This document shows positions 23,007-36,600 of a stretch of DNA of 64,000 nt, piece after piece. Origin of the DNA: Osmia lignaria lignaria. Lineage: Eukaryota > Arthropoda > Insecta > Hymenoptera > Megachilidae. Location: the NCBI RefSeq assembly GCF_051020975.1, contig NW_027478162.1, positions 21,948,001 to 22,012,000 of the forward strand. Direction: 5' to 3'. The first letter of the stretch is position 1, and each line of letters begins with the position of its first letter. A program made the position numbers and the translations under genes. The notes beneath the pieces were generated by a model that made no database searches, was not told where the DNA came from, and saw nothing but the letters and a program-made list of their open reading frames with translations.

Positions 23007-25581
23007 TTGCAGATTTATCTCAAGGGAAGGGGCCTGACGGACATATTTCGAGATATTTCTTCTTCTTGTTGTTCTTCTTCTGCACAGCTAAGCTGGAAGT
23101 GGCATTTGCGGCTCGCACTAGTGCAGAGTTATCTCAACGAAAGGGGCCACGGTGTTTCTGTATCTCTATTATGTTGGTGCGGCTTCGGAACTTTTAAATA
23201 TCTCGATATATCTCGAAAACTACGCTTCTGATCAAAAAATATCATAGAACATAAAAAGTAGGAAACTTAATTCTCTACAAAAAAGGTCTCTTAACATTTT
23301 GCCATAGCTCGCTTCGTTTCCGAGATATTTGCAGATTTATCTCAAGGGAAGGGGCCTGACGGACATATTTCGAGATATTTCTTCTTCTTGTTGTTCTTCT
23401 TCTGCACAGCTAAGCTGGAAGTGGCATTTGCGGCTCGCACTAGTGCAGAGTTATCTCAACGAAAGGGGCCACGGTGTTTCTGTATCTCTATTATGTTGGT
23501 GCGGCTTCGGAACTTTTAAATATCTCGATATATCTCGAAAACTACGCTTCTGATCAAAAAATATCATAGAACATAAATTGTAGGAAACATAATTCTCTAC
23601 AAAAAAGGTCTCTTAACATTTTGCCATAGCTCGCTTCGTTTCCGAGATATTTGCAGATTTATCTCAAGGGAAGGGGCCTGACGGACATATTTCGAGATAT
23701 TTCTTCTTCTTGATGTTCTTCTTCTGCACAGCTAAGCTGGAAGTGGCATTTGCAGCTCGCAATAGTGCAGAGTTATCTCAAAGAAAGGGGCCACGGTGTT
23801 TCTGTATCCCCTTTATGTTGGTGCGGCTTCGGAACTTTTAAATATCTCGATATATCTCGAAAACTACGCTTCTGATCAAAAAATATCATAGAACATAAAT
23901 TGTAGGAAACATAATTCTCTACAAAAAACGTCTCTTAACATTTTGCCATAGCTCGCTTCGTTTCCGAGATATTTGCAGATTCAGCTCAAAGGAACTGGCC
24001 TGACGGACATATTTCGAGATATTTCTTCTTCTTGTTGTTCTTCCTCTGCACAGCTAAGCTGGAAGTGGCATTTGCAGCTCGCAATAGTGCAGAGTTATCT
24101 CAAAGAAAGGGGCCACGGTGTTTCTGTATCTCTATTATGTTGGTGCGGCTTTGGAACTTTTAAATATCTCGATGTATCTCGAAAACTACGCTTCTGATCA
24201 AAAAATATCATAGAACATAAATTGTAGGAAACATAATTCTCTACAAAAAGGTCTCTGAACATTTTGCCATAGCTCGCTTCGTTTCCGAGATATTTGCAGA
24301 TATATCTCAAGGGAAGGGGCCTGACGGACATTTTTCGAGATATGTCTTCTTCTTGTTGTTCTTCTTCTGCACAGCTAAGCTGGAAGTGGCATTTACAGCT
24401 CGCAATAGTGCAGAGTTATCTCAATGAGAGGGGCCACGGTGTTTCTGTATCTCTATTATGTTGGTGCGGCTTCGGAACTTTTAAATATCTTGATATATCT
24501 CGAGAACTACGCATCTGATCAAAAAATATCATAGAAAATAAAAAGTAGGAAACGTAATTCTCTACAAAAAAGGTCTCCTAACATTTTGCCATAGCTCGCT
24601 TCGTTTCCGAGATATTTGCAGATTTATCTCAAGGGAAGGGGCCTGACGGACATATTTCGAGATATTTCTTCTTCTTGTTGTTCTTCTTCTGCACAGCTAA
24701 GCTGGAAGTGGCATTTGCGGCTCGCACTAGTGCAGAGTTATCTCAACGAAAGGGGCCACGGTGTTTCTGTATCTCTATTATGTTGGTGCGGCTTCGGAAC
24801 TTTTAAATATCTCGATATATCTCGAAAACTACGCTTCTGATCAAAAAATATCATAGAACATAAATTGTAGGAAACATAATTCTCTACAAAAAAGGTCTCT
24901 TAACATTTTGCCATAGCTCGCTTCGTTTCCGAGATATTTGCAGATATATCTCAAGGGAAGGGGCCTGACGGACATATTTCGAGATATTTCTTCTTCTTGT
25001 TGTTCTTCTTCTGCACAGCTAAGCTGGAAGTGGCATTTACAGCTCGCAATAGTGCAGAGTTATCTCAAAGAGAGGGGCCACGGTGTTTCTGTATCTCTAT
25101 TATGTTGGTGCGGCTTCGGAACTTTTAAATATCTTGATATATCTCGAGAACTACGCATCTGATCAAAAAATATCATAGAACATAAAAAGTAGGAAACTTA
25201 ATTCTCTACAAAAAAGGTCTCTTAACATTTTGCCATAGCTCGCTTCGTTTCCGAGATATTTGCAGATATATCTCAAGGGAAGGGGCCTGACGGACATATT
25301 TCGAGATATTTCTTCTTCTTGTTGTTCTTCTTCTGCACAGCTAAGCTGGAAGTGGCATTTGCGGCTCGCACTAGTGCAGAGTTATCTCAAAGAAAGGGGC
25401 CACGGTGTTTCTGTATCCCCTTTATGTTGGTGCGGCTTCGGAACTTTTAAATATCTCGATATATCTCGAAAACTACGCTTCTGATCAAAAAATATCATAG
25501 AACATAAATTGTAGGAAACATAATTCTCTACAAAAAACGTCTCTTAACATTTTGCCATAGCTCGCTTCGTTTCCGAGATAT
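23007..25581 (+). repeat. Transition block between left and right array domains
   Basis: Two CTCAACG monomers (23007 and 23329) and a GATG monomer (23651, with TATCCCCTTTATG) end the left domain. The monomer at 23973 is the first with the ATTCAGCTCAAAGGAACTGG block and the first to be 321 bp long. Monomers 23973-25581 are repeated at 25582-27190 (offset 1,609 bp), and the TATCCCCTTTATG marker recurs in the 25260 monomer. Confidence 0.8.
23973..24293 (+). repeat. First 321-bp monomer (one-base loss in the A tract)
   Basis: The tail reads CTACAAAAAGG near 24241-24251, with A5 where the neighbours have A6. This is the first length change in the window: all 73 monomer steps from 467 to 23973 are exactly 322 bp. 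It is a different event from the later 321-bp subfamily, which loses a G. Its copy at 25582 lacks the deletion. Confidence 0.85.
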
Positions 25582-27209
25582 TTGCAGATTCAGCTCAAAG
25601 GAACTGGCCTGACGGACATATTTCGAGATATTTCTTCTTCTTGTTGTTCTTCCTCTGCACAGCTAAGCTGGAAGTGGCATTTGCAGCTCGCAATAGTGCA
25701 GAGTTATCTCAAAGAAAGGGGCCACGGTGTTTCTGTATCTCTATTATGTTGGTGCGGCTTTGGAACTTTTAAATATCTCGATGTATCTCGAAAACTACGC
25801 TTCTGATCAAAAAATATCATAGAACATAAATTGTAGGAAACATAATTCTCTACAAAAAAGGTCTCTTAACATTTTGCCATAGCTCGCTTCGTTTCCGAGA
25901 TATTTGCAGATATATCTCAAGGGAAGGGGCCTGACGGACATTTTTCGAGATATGTCTTCTTCTTGTTGTTCTTCTTCTGCACAGCTAAGCTGGAAGTGGC
26001 ATTTACAGCTCGCAATAGTGCAGAGTTATCTCAATGAGAGGGGCCACGGTGTTTCTGTATCTCTATTATGTTGGTGCGGCTTCGGAACTTTTAAATATCT
26101 TGATATATCTCGAGAACTACGCATCTGATCAAAAAATATCATAGAACATAAAAAGTAGGAAACGTAATTCTCTACAAAAAAGGTCTCCTAACATTTTGCC
26201 ATAGCTCGCTTCGTTTCCGAGATATTTGCAGATTTATCTCAAGGGAAGGGGCCTGACGGACATATTTCGAGATATTTCTTCTTCTTGTTGTTCTTCTTCT
26301 GCACAGCTAAGCTGGAAGTGGCATTTGCGGCTCGCACTAGTGCAGAGTTATCTCAACGAAAGGGGCCACGGTGTTTCTGTATCTCTATTATGTTGGTGCG
26401 GCTTCGGAACTTTTAAATATCTCGATATATCTCGAAAACTACGCTTCTGATCAAAAAATATCATAGAACATAAATTGTAGGAAACATAATTCTCTACAAA
26501 AAAGGTCTCTTAACATTTTGCCATAGCTCGCTTCGTTTCCGAGATATTTGCAGATATATCTCAAGGGAAGGGGCCTGACGGACATATTTCGAGATATTTC
26601 TTCTTCTTGTTGTCCTTCTTCTGCACAGCTAAGCTGGAAGTGGCATTTACAGCTCGCAATAGTGCAGAGTTATCTCAAAGAGAGGGGCCACGGTGTTTCT
26701 GTATCTCTATTATGTTGGTGCGGCTTCGGAACTTTTAAATATCTTGATATATCTCGAGAACTACGCATCTGATCAAAAAATATCATAGAACATAAAAAGT
26801 AGGAAACTTAATTCTCTACAAAAAAGGTCTCCTAACATTTTGCCATAGCTCGCTTCGTTTCCGAGATATTTGCAGATTTATCTCAAGGGAAGGGGCCTGA
26901 CGGACATATTTCGAGATATTTCTTCTTCTTGTTGTTCTTCTCCTGCACAGCTAAACTGGAAGTGGCATTTCCAGCTCGCAATAGTGCAGAGTTATCTCAA
27001 AGAAAGGGGCCACGGTGTTTCTGTATCCCTATTATGTTGGTGCGGCTTCGGAACTTTTAAATATCTCGATATATCTCGAAAACTACGCTTCTGATCAAAA
27101 AATATCATAGAACATAAATTGTAGGAAACATAATTCTCTACAAAAAACGTCTCTTAACATTTTGCCATAGCTCGCTTCGTTTCCGAGATATTTGCAGATT
27201 TATCTCAAG

Positions 27210-27282
27210 GTAAGGGGCCTGACGGACATATTTCGAGATATTTCTTCTTCTTGTTGTTCTTCTTCTGCACAGCTAAGCTGGA
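27210..27282 (+). other. Splice-donor/acceptor-like pair (example in monomer 27192)
   Basis: The change CAAGGGAAGG to CAAGGTAAGG creates AAG|GTAAGG, a close match to the metazoan 5' splice-site consensus. The tract TTCTTCTTCTGCACAG, ending at 27282, resembles a 3' splice site. The enclosed 73 bp is in the size range of short insect introns. About 35 monomers right of 27 kb carry the GTAAGG form. Splicing would need transcription from the plus strand, for which I see no direct evidence. Confidence 0.3.
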
Positions 27283-29444
27283 AGTGGCATTTACAGCTCG
27301 CAATAGTGCATAGTTATCTGAAAGAAAGGGGCCACGGTGTTTCTGTATCTCTATTATGTTGGTGCGTCTTCGGAACTTTTAAATATCTTGATATATCTCG
27401 AGAACTACGCATCTGATCAAAAAATATCACAGAACATAAAAAGTAGGAAACTCAATTCTCTACAAAAAAGGTCTCTTAACATTTTGCAATAGCTCGCTTC
27501 GTTTCCGAGATATTTGCAGATTTATCTCAAGGGAAGGGGCCTGACGGACATATTTCGAGATATTTCTTCTTCTTGTTGTTCTTCTTCTGCACAGCTAAGC
27601 TGGAAGTGGCATTTGCGGCTCGCACTAGTGCAGAGTTATCTCAAAGAAAGGGGCCACGGTGTTTCTGTATCTCTATTATGTTGGTGCTGCTTCGGAACTT
27701 TTAAATATCTCGATATATCTCGAAAACTACGCTTCTGATCAAAAAAAATCATAGAACATAAATTGTAGGAAACATAATTCTCTACAAAAAAGGTCTCTTA
27801 ACATTTTGCCATAGCTCGCTTGGTTTCCGAGATATTTGCAGATTTATCTCAAGGGAAGGGGCCTAACGGACATATTTCGAGATATTTCTTCTTCTTGTTG
27901 TTCTTCTTCTGCACAGCTAAACTGGAAGTGGCATTTCCAGCTCGCAATAGTACAGAGTTATCTCAAAGAAAGGGGCCACGGTGTTTCTGTATCTCTATTA
28001 TGTTGGTGCGGCTTCGGAACTTTTAAATATCTTGATATATCTCGAGAACTACGCATCTGATCAGAAAATATCATAGAAGATAAAAAGTAGGAAACTTAAT
28101 TCTCTACAAAAAAGGTCTCTTAACATTTTGCCATAGCTCGCTTCGTTTCCGAGATATTTGCAGATTCAGCTCAAAGGAACTGGCCTGACGGACATATTTC
28201 GAGATATTTCTTCTTCTTGTTGTTCTTCCTCTGCACAGCTAAGCTGGAAGTGGCATTTGCAGCTCGCAATAGTGCAGAGTTATCTCAAAGAAAGGGGCCA
28301 CGGTGTTTCTGTATCTCTATTATGTTGGAGCGGCTTCGGAACTTTTAAATATCTCGATATATCTCGAAAACTACGCTTCTGATCAAAAAATATCATAGAA
28401 CATAAATTGTAGGAAACATAATTCTCTACAAAAAACGTCTCTTAACATTTTGCCATAGCTCGCTTCGTTTCCGAGATATTTGCAGATTCATCTCAAGGGA
28501 AGGGGCCTAACGGACATATTTCGAGATATTTCTTCTTCTTGTTGTTCTTCTTCTGCACAGCTAAACTGGAAGTGGCATTTCCAGCTCGCAATAGTACAGA
28601 GTTATCTCAAAGAAAGGGGCCACGGTGTTTCTGTATCTCTATTATGTTGGTGCGGCTTCGGAACTTTTAAATATCTTGATATATCTCGAGAACTACGCAT
28701 CTGATCAAAAAATATCATAGAACATAAAAAGTAGGAAACTTAATTCTCTACAAAAAAGTCTGGTAAGATTTTGCCATAGCTCGCTTCGTTTCCGAGATAT
28801 TTGCAGATTTAGCTCAAGGTAAGGGGCCTGACGGACATATTTCGAGATATTTCTTCTTCTTGTTGTTCTTCTTCTGCACAGCTAAGCTGGAAGTGGCACT
28901 TACAGCTCGCAATAGTGCATAGTTATCTGAAAGAAAGGGGCCACGGTGTTTCTGTATCTCTATTATGTTGGTGCGGCTTCGGAACTTTTAAATATCTTGA
29001 TATATCTCGAGAGCTACGCGTCTGATCAAAAAATATCATAGAACATAAAAAGTAGGAAACATAATTCTCTACAAAAAAGGTGTCTTAACATTTTGCCATA
29101 GCTCGCTTCGTTTCCGAGATATTTGCAGATTTATCTCAAGGGAAGTGGCCTGACGGACATATTTCGAGATATTTCTTCTTCTTGTTGTTCTTCTGCTGCA
29201 CAGCTAAGCTGGAAGTGGCATTTGCGGCTCGCACTAGTGCAGAGTTATCTCAAAGAAAGGGGCCACGGTGTTTCTGTATCTCTATTATGTTGTTGCGGCT
29301 TCGGAACTTTTAAATATCTTGATATATCTCGAGAACTACGCATCTGATCAGAAAATATCATAGAAGATAAAAAGTAGGAAACTTAATTCTCTACAAAAAA
29401 GGTCTCTTAACATTTTGCCATAGCTCGCTTCGTTTCCGAGATAT

Positions 29445-29766
29445 TTGCATATTCAGCTCAAAGGAACTGGCCTGACGGACATATTTCGAGATATTTCTTC
29501 TTCTTGTTGTTCTTCTGCTGCACAGCTAAGCTGGAAGTGGCATTTGCGGCTCGCACTAGTGCAGAGTTATCTCAAAGAAAGGGGCCACGGTGTTTCTGTA
29601 TCTCTATTATGTTGGTGCGGCTTCGGAACTTTTAAATATCTTGATATATCTCGAGAACTACGCATCTGATCAGAAAATATCATAGAAGATAAAAAGTAGG
29701 AAACATAATTCTCTACAAAAAACGTCTCTTAACATTTTGCCATAGCTCGCTTCGTTTCCGAGATAT
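29445..29766 (+). repeat. Chimeric monomer (TTCAGCTC left, TTCTGCTGC right)
   Basis: The left end has the TTCAGCTCAAAGGAACTGG block. From TTCTGCTGCACAG to the CATAGAAGAT tail it matches the preceding AAGTGGCC monomer at 29123. It also carries a private TTGCATATTC change. Related chimeras with CTCCTGCTGC are at 43922, 49714, 56793 and 61297. Confidence 0.7.
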
Positions 29767-32700
29767 TTGCAGATTCAGCTCAAAGGAACTGGCCTGACGG
29801 ACATATTTCGAGATATTTCTTCTTCTTGTTGTTCTTCCTCTGCACAGCTAAGCTGGAAGTGGCATTTGCAGCTCGCAATAGTGCAGAGTTATCTCAAAGA
29901 AAGGGGCCACGGTGTTTCTGTATCTCTATTATGTTGGTGCGGCTTTGGAACTTTTAAATATCTCGATGTATCTCGAAAACTACGCTTCTGATCAAAAAAT
30001 ATCATAGAACATAAATTGTAGGAAACATAATTCTCTACAAAAAAGGTCTCTTAACATTTTGCCATAGCTCGCTTCGTTTCCGAGATATTTGCAGATATAT
30101 CTCAAGGGAAGGGGCCTGACGGACATTTTTCGAGATATGTCTTCTTCTTGTTGTTCTTCTTCTGCACAGCTAAGCTGGAAGTGGCATTTACAGCTCGCAA
30201 TAGTGCAGAGTTATCTCAATGAGAGGGGCCACGGTGTTTCTGTATCTCTATTATGTTGGTGCGGCTTCGGAACTTTTAAATATCTTGATATATCTCGAGA
30301 ACTACGCATCTGATCAAAAAATATCATAGAACATAAAAAGTAGGAAACGTAATTCTCTACAAAAAAGGTCTCCTAACATTTTGCCATAGCTCGCTTCGTT
30401 TCCGAGATATTTGCAGATTTATCTCAAGGGAAGGGGCCTGACGGACATATTTCGAGATATTTCTTCTTCTTGTTGTTCTTCTTCTGCACAGCTAAGCTGG
30501 AAGTGGCATTTGCGGCTCGCACTAGTGCAGAGTTATCTCAACGAAAGGGGCCACGGTGTTTCTGTATCTCTATTATGTTGGTGCGGCTTCGGAACTTTTA
30601 AATATCTCGATATATCTCGAAAACTACGCTTCTGATCAAAAAATATCATAGAACATAAATTGTAGGAAACATAATTCTCTACAAAAAAGGTCTCTTAACA
30701 TTTTGCCATAGCTCGCTTCGTTTCCGAGATATTTGCAGATATATCTCAAGGGAAGGGGCCTGACGGACATATTTCGAGATATTTCTTCTTCTTGTTGTTC
30801 TTCTTCTGCACAGCTAAGCTGGAAGTGGCATTTACAGCTCGCAATAGTGCAGAGTTATCTCAAAGAGAGGGGCCACGGTGTTTCTGTATCTCTATTATGT
30901 TGGTGCGGCTTCGGAACTTTTAAATATCTTGATATATCTCGAGAACTACGCATCTGATCAAAAAATATCATAGAACATAAAAAGTAGGAAACTTAATTCT
31001 CTACAAAAAAGGTCTCCTAACATTTTGCCATAGCTCGCTTCGTTTCCGAGATATTTGCAGATTTATCTCAAGGGAAGGGGCCTGACGGACATATTTCGAG
31101 ATATTTCTTCTTCTTGTTGTTCTTCTCCTGCACAGCTAAACTGGAAGTGGCATTTCCAGCTCGCAATAGTGCAGAGTTATCTCAAAGAAAGGGGCCACGG
31201 TGTTTCTGTATCCCTATTATGTTGGTGCGGCTTCGGAACTTTTAAATATCTCGATATATCTCGAAAACTACGCTTCTGATCAAAAAATATCATAGAACAT
31301 AAATTGTAGGAAACATAATTCTCTACAAAAAACGTCTCTTAACATTTTGCCATAGCTCGCTTCGTTTCCGAGATATTTGCAGATTTATCTCAAGGTAAGG
31401 GGCCTGACGGACATATTTCGAGATATTTCTTCTTCTTGTTGTTCTTCTTCTGCACAGCTAAGCTGGAAGTGGCATTTACAGCTCGCAATAGTGCATAGTT
31501 ATCTGAAAGAAAGGGGCCACGGTGTTTCTGTATCTCTATTATGTTGGTGCGTCTTCGGAACTTTTAAATATCTTGATATATCTCGAGAACTACGCATCTG
31601 ATCAAAAAATATCACAGAACATAAAAAGTAGGAAACTCAATTCTGTACAAAAAAGGTCTCTTAACATTTTGCAATAGCTCGCTTCGTTTCCGAGATATTT
31701 GCAGATTTATCTCAAGGGAAGGGGCCTGACGGACATATTTCGAGATATTTCTTCTTCTTGTTGTTCTTCTTCTGCACAGCTAAGCTGGAAGTGGCATTTG
31801 CGGCTCGCACTAGTGCAGAGTTATCTCAAAGAAAGGGGCCACGGTGTTTCTGTATCTCTATTATGTTGGTGCTGCTTCGGAACTTTTAAATATCTCGATA
31901 TATCTCGAAAACTACGCTTCTGATCAAAAAAAATCATAGAACATAAATTGTAGGAAACATAATTCTCTACAAAAAAGGTCTCTTAACATTTTGCCATAGC
32001 TCGCTTCGTTTCCGAGATATTTGCAGATTTATCTCAAGGGAAGGGGCCTAACGGACATATTTCGAGATATTTCTTCTTCTTGTTGTTCTTCTTCTGCACA
32101 GCTAAACTGGAAGTGGCATTTCCAGCTCGCAATAGTACAGAGTTATCTCAAAGAAAGGGGCCACGGTGTTTCTGTATCTCTATTATGTTGGTGCGGCTTC
32201 GGAACTTTTAAATATCTTGATATATCTCGAGAACTACGCATCTGATCAGAAAATATCATAGAAGATAAAAAGTAGGAAACTTAATTCTCTACAAAAAAGG
32301 TCTCTTAACATTTTGCCATAGCTCGCTTCGTTTCCGAGATATTTGCAGATTCAGCTCAAAGGAACTGGCCTGACGGACATATTTCGAGATATTTCTTCTT
32401 CTTGTTGTTCTTCCTCTGCACAGCTAAGCTGGAAGTGGCATTTGCAGCTCGCAATAGTGCAGAGTTATCTCAAAGAAAGGGGCCACGGTGTTTCTGTATC
32501 TCTATTATGTTGGAGCGGCTTCGGAACTTTTAAATATCTCGATATATCTCGAAAACTACGCTTCTGATCAAAAAATATCATAGAACATAAATTGTAGGAA
32601 ACATAATTCTCTACAAAAAACGTCTCTTAACATTTTGCCATAGCTCGCTTCGTTTCCGAGATATTTGCAGATTCATCTCAAGGGAAGGGGCCTAACGGAC

Positions 32701-33629
32701 ATATTTCGAGATATTTCTTCTTCTTGTTGTTCTTCTTCTGCACAGCTAAACTGGAAGTGGCATTTCCAGCTCGCAATAGTACAGAGTTATCTCAAAGAAA
32801 GGGGCCACGGTGTTTCTGTATCTCTATTATGTTGGTGCGGCTTCGGAACTTTTAAATATCTTGATATATCTCGACAACTACGCATCTGATCAAAAAATAT
32901 CATAGAACATAAAAAGTAGGAAACTTAATTCTCTACAAAAAAGTCTGGTAAGATTTTGCCATAGCTCGCTTCGTTTCCGAGATATTTGCAGATTTAGCTC
33001 AAGGTAAGGGGCCTGACGGACATATTTCGAGATATTTCTTCTTCTTGTTGTTCTTCTTCTGCACAGCTAAGCTGGAAGTGGCACTTACAGCTCGCAATAG
33101 TGCATAGTTATCTGAAAGAAAGGGGCCACGGTGTTTCTGTATCTCTATTATGTTGGTGCGGCTTCGGAACTTTTAAATATCTTGATATATCTCGAGAGCT
33201 ACGCGTCTGATCAAAAAATATCATAGAACATAAAAAGTAGGAAACATAATTCTCTACAAAAAAGGTGTCTTAACATTTTGCCATAGCTCGCTTCGTTTCC
33301 GAGATATTTGCAGATTTATCTCAAGGGAAGTGGCCTGACGGACATATTTCGAGATATTTCTTCTTCTTGTTGTTCTTCTGCTGCACAGCTAAGCTGGAAG
33401 TGGCATTTGCGGCTCGCACTAGTGCAGAGTTATCTCAAAGAAAGGGGCCACGGTGTTTCTGTATCTCTATTATGTTGTTGCGGCTTCGGAACTTTTAAAT
33501 ATCTTGATATATCTCGAGAACTACGCATCTGATCAGAAAATATCATAGAAGATAAAAAGTAGGAAACTTAATTCTCTACAAAAAAGGTCTCTTAACATTT
33601 TGCCATAGCTCGCTTCGTTTCCGAGATAT
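29767..33629 (+). repeat. HOR-D copy 2, 12 monomers (3,863 bp)
   Basis: Matches HOR-D copy 1 monomer for monomer, including rare words such as GTGCGTCTTCGG (27363 and 31548) and ATCAAAAAAAATCATAG. The thirteenth monomer differs: copy 1 ends with a chimera (29445), while here the array moves into HOR-E at 33630. Confidence 0.87.
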
Positions 33630-36600
33630 TTGCAGATTCAGCTCAAAGGAACTGGCCTGACGGACATATTTCGAGATATTTCTTCTTCTTGTTGTTCTTC
33701 CTCTGCACAGCTAAGCTGGAAGTGGCATTTGCAGCTCGCAATAGTGCAGAGTTATCTCAAAGAAAGGGGCCACGGTGTTTCTGTATCTCTATTATGTTGG
33801 AGCGGCTTCGGAACTTTTAAATATCTCGATATATCTCGAAAACTACGCTTCTGATCAAAAAATATCATAGAACATAAATTGTAGGAAACATAATTCTCTA
33901 CAAAAAAGGTCTCTTAACGTTTTGCCATAGCTCGCTTCGTTTCCGAGATATTTGCAGATTTATCTCAAGGGAAGGGGCCTAACGGACATATTTCGAGATA
34001 TTTCTTCTTCTTGTTGTTCTTCTTCTGCACAGCTAAACTGGAAGTGGCATTTCCAGCTCGCAATAGTGCAGAGTTATCTCAAAGAGAGGGGCCACGGTGT
34101 TTCTGTATCTCTATTATGTTGGTGCGGCTTCGGAACTTTTAAATATCTTGATATATCTCGAGAACTACGCATCTGATCAGAAAATATCATAGAAGATAAA
34201 AAGTAGGAAACTTAATTCTCTACAAAAAACGTCTCTTAACATTTTGCCATAGCTCGCTTCGTTTCCGAGATATTTGCAGATTTATCTCAAGGTAAGGGGC
34301 CTGACGGACATATTTCGAGATATTTCTTCTTCTTGTTGTTCTTCTTCTGCACAGCTAAGCTGGAAGTGGCATTTACAGCTCGCAATAGTGCATAGTTATC
34401 TGAAAGAAAGGGGCCACGGTGTTTCTGTATCTCTATTATGTTGGTGCGGCTTCGGAACTTTTAAATATCTTGATATATCTCGAGAACTACGCATCTGATC
34501 AAAAAATATCATAGAACATAAAAAGTAGGAAACTCAATTCTCTACAAAAAAGTTCTCTTAACATTTTGCAATAGCTCGCTTCGTTTCCGAGATATTTGCA
34601 GATTTATCTCAAGGGAAGGGGCCTGACGGACATATTTCGAGATATTTCTTCTTCTTGTTGTTCTTCTTCTGCACAGCTAAGCTGGAAGTGGCATTTGCGG
34701 CTCGCACTAGTGCAGAGTTATCTCAAAGAAAGGGGCCACGGTGTTTCTGTATCTCTATTATGTTGGTGCTGCTTCGGAACTTTTAAATATCTCGATATAT
34801 CTCGAAAACTACGCTTCTGATCAAAAAATATCATAGAACATAAATTGTAGGAAACATAATTCTCTACAAAAAACGTCTCTTAACATTTTGCCATAGCTCG
34901 CTTCGTTTCCGAGATATTTGCAGATTCATCTCAAGGGAAGGGGCCTAACGGACATATTTCGAGATATTTCTTCTTCTTGTTGTTCTTCTTCTGCACAGCT
35001 AAACTGGAAGTGGCATTTCCAGCTCGCAATAGTACAGAGTTATCTCAAAGAAAGGGGCCACGGTGTTTCTGTATCTCTATTATGTTGGTGCGGCATCGGA
35101 ACTTTTAAATATCTTGATATATCTCGAGAACTACGCGTCTGATCAAAAAATATCATAGAACATGAAAAGTAGGAAACTTAATTCTCTACAAAAAAGGTCT
35201 CTTAACATTTTGCCATAGCTCCCTTCGTTTCCGAGATATTTGCAGATTTATCTCAAGGGAAGGGGCCTGACGGACACATTTCGAGATATTTCTTCTTCTT
35301 GTTGTTCTTCTTCTGCACAGCTAAGCTGGAAGTGGCATTTGCAGCTCGCAATAGTGCAGAGTTATCTCAAAGAAAGGGGCCACGGTGTTTCTGTATCTCT
35401 ATTATGTTGGTGCTGCTTCGGAAATTTTAAATATCTCGATATATCTCGAAAACTACGCTTCTGATCAAAAAATATCATAGAACATAAATTGTAGGAAACA
35501 TAATTCTCTACAAAAAACGTCTCTTAACATTTTGCCATAGCTCGCTTCGTTTCCGAGATATTTGCAGATTCATCTCAAGGGAAGGGGCCTAACGGACATA
35601 TTTCGAGATATTTCTTCTTCTTGTTGTTCTTCTTCTGCACAGCTAAACTGGAAGTGGCATTTCCAGCTCGCAATAGTACAGAGTTATCTCAAAGAAAGGG
35701 GCCACGGTGTTTCTGTATCTCTATTATGTTGGTGCGGCTTCGGAACTTTTAAATATCTTGATATATCTCGAGAACTACGCATCTGATCAAAAAATATCAT
35801 AGAACATAAAAAGTAGGAAACTTAATTCTCTACAAAAAAGTCTCGTAAGATTTTGCCATAGCTCGCTTCGTTTCCGAGATATTTGCAGATTTATCTCAAG
35901 GTAAGGGGCCTGACGGACATATTTCGAGATATTTCTTCTTCTTGTTGTTCTTCTTCTGCACAGCTAAGCTGGAAGTGGCATTTACAGCTCGCAATAGTGC
36001 ATAGTTATCTGAAAGAAAGGGGCCAAGGTGTTTCTGTATCTCTATTATGTTGGTGCGGCTTCGGAACTTTTAAATACCTTGATATATCTCGAGAACTACG
36101 CATCTGATCAAAAAATATCATAGAACATAAAAAGTAGGAAACTCAATTCTCTACAAAAAAGTCTCGTAAGATTTTGCCATAGCTCGCTACGTTTCCGAGA
36201 TATTTGCAGATTTATCTCAAGGTAAGGGGCCTGACGGACATATTTCGAGATATTTCTTCTTCTTGTTGTTCTTCTTCTGCACAGCTAAGCTGGAAGTGGC
36301 ATTTACAGCTCGCAATAGTGCATAGTTATCTGAAAGAAAGGGGCCAAGGTGTTTCTGTATCTCTATTATGTTGGTGCGGCTTCGGAACTTTTAAATATCT
36401 TGATATATCTCGAGAACTACGCATCTGATCAAAAAATATCATAGAACATAAAAAGTAGGAAACTCAATTCTCTACAAAAAAGGTCTCTTAACATTTTGCA
36501 ATAGCTCGCTTCGTTTCCGAGATATTTGCAGATTTATCTCAAGGGAAGGGGCCTGACGGACATATTTCGAGATATTTCTTCTTCTTGTTGTTCTTCTTCT

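Larger units (their letters stand above)
25582..29766 (+). repeat. HOR-D copy 1, 13 monomers (4,185 bp)
   Basis: Monomers start at 25582, 25904, 26226, 26548, 26870, 27192, 27514, 27836, 28158, 28480, 28801, 29123 and 29445. One of them (28480-28800) is 321 bp. The first twelve match 29767-33629. I counted about four substitutions over roughly 3.9 kb, near 26611, 27459, 27820 and 28689, so the copies are above 99.8% identical by eye. Confidence 0.87.

Noticed and set aside
14581..24331. Minus-strand frames at 14581-14778, 20055-20252 and 24095-24331
   Set aside because: They exist only where single substitutions or the one-base deletion remove a stop in the common repeat. No domain or start context is seen.
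24537..24542. AATAAA polyadenylation-like signal
   Set aside because: It arises from a single private substitution in one monomer (ATAGAAAATAAAAAG) and has no gene upstream.
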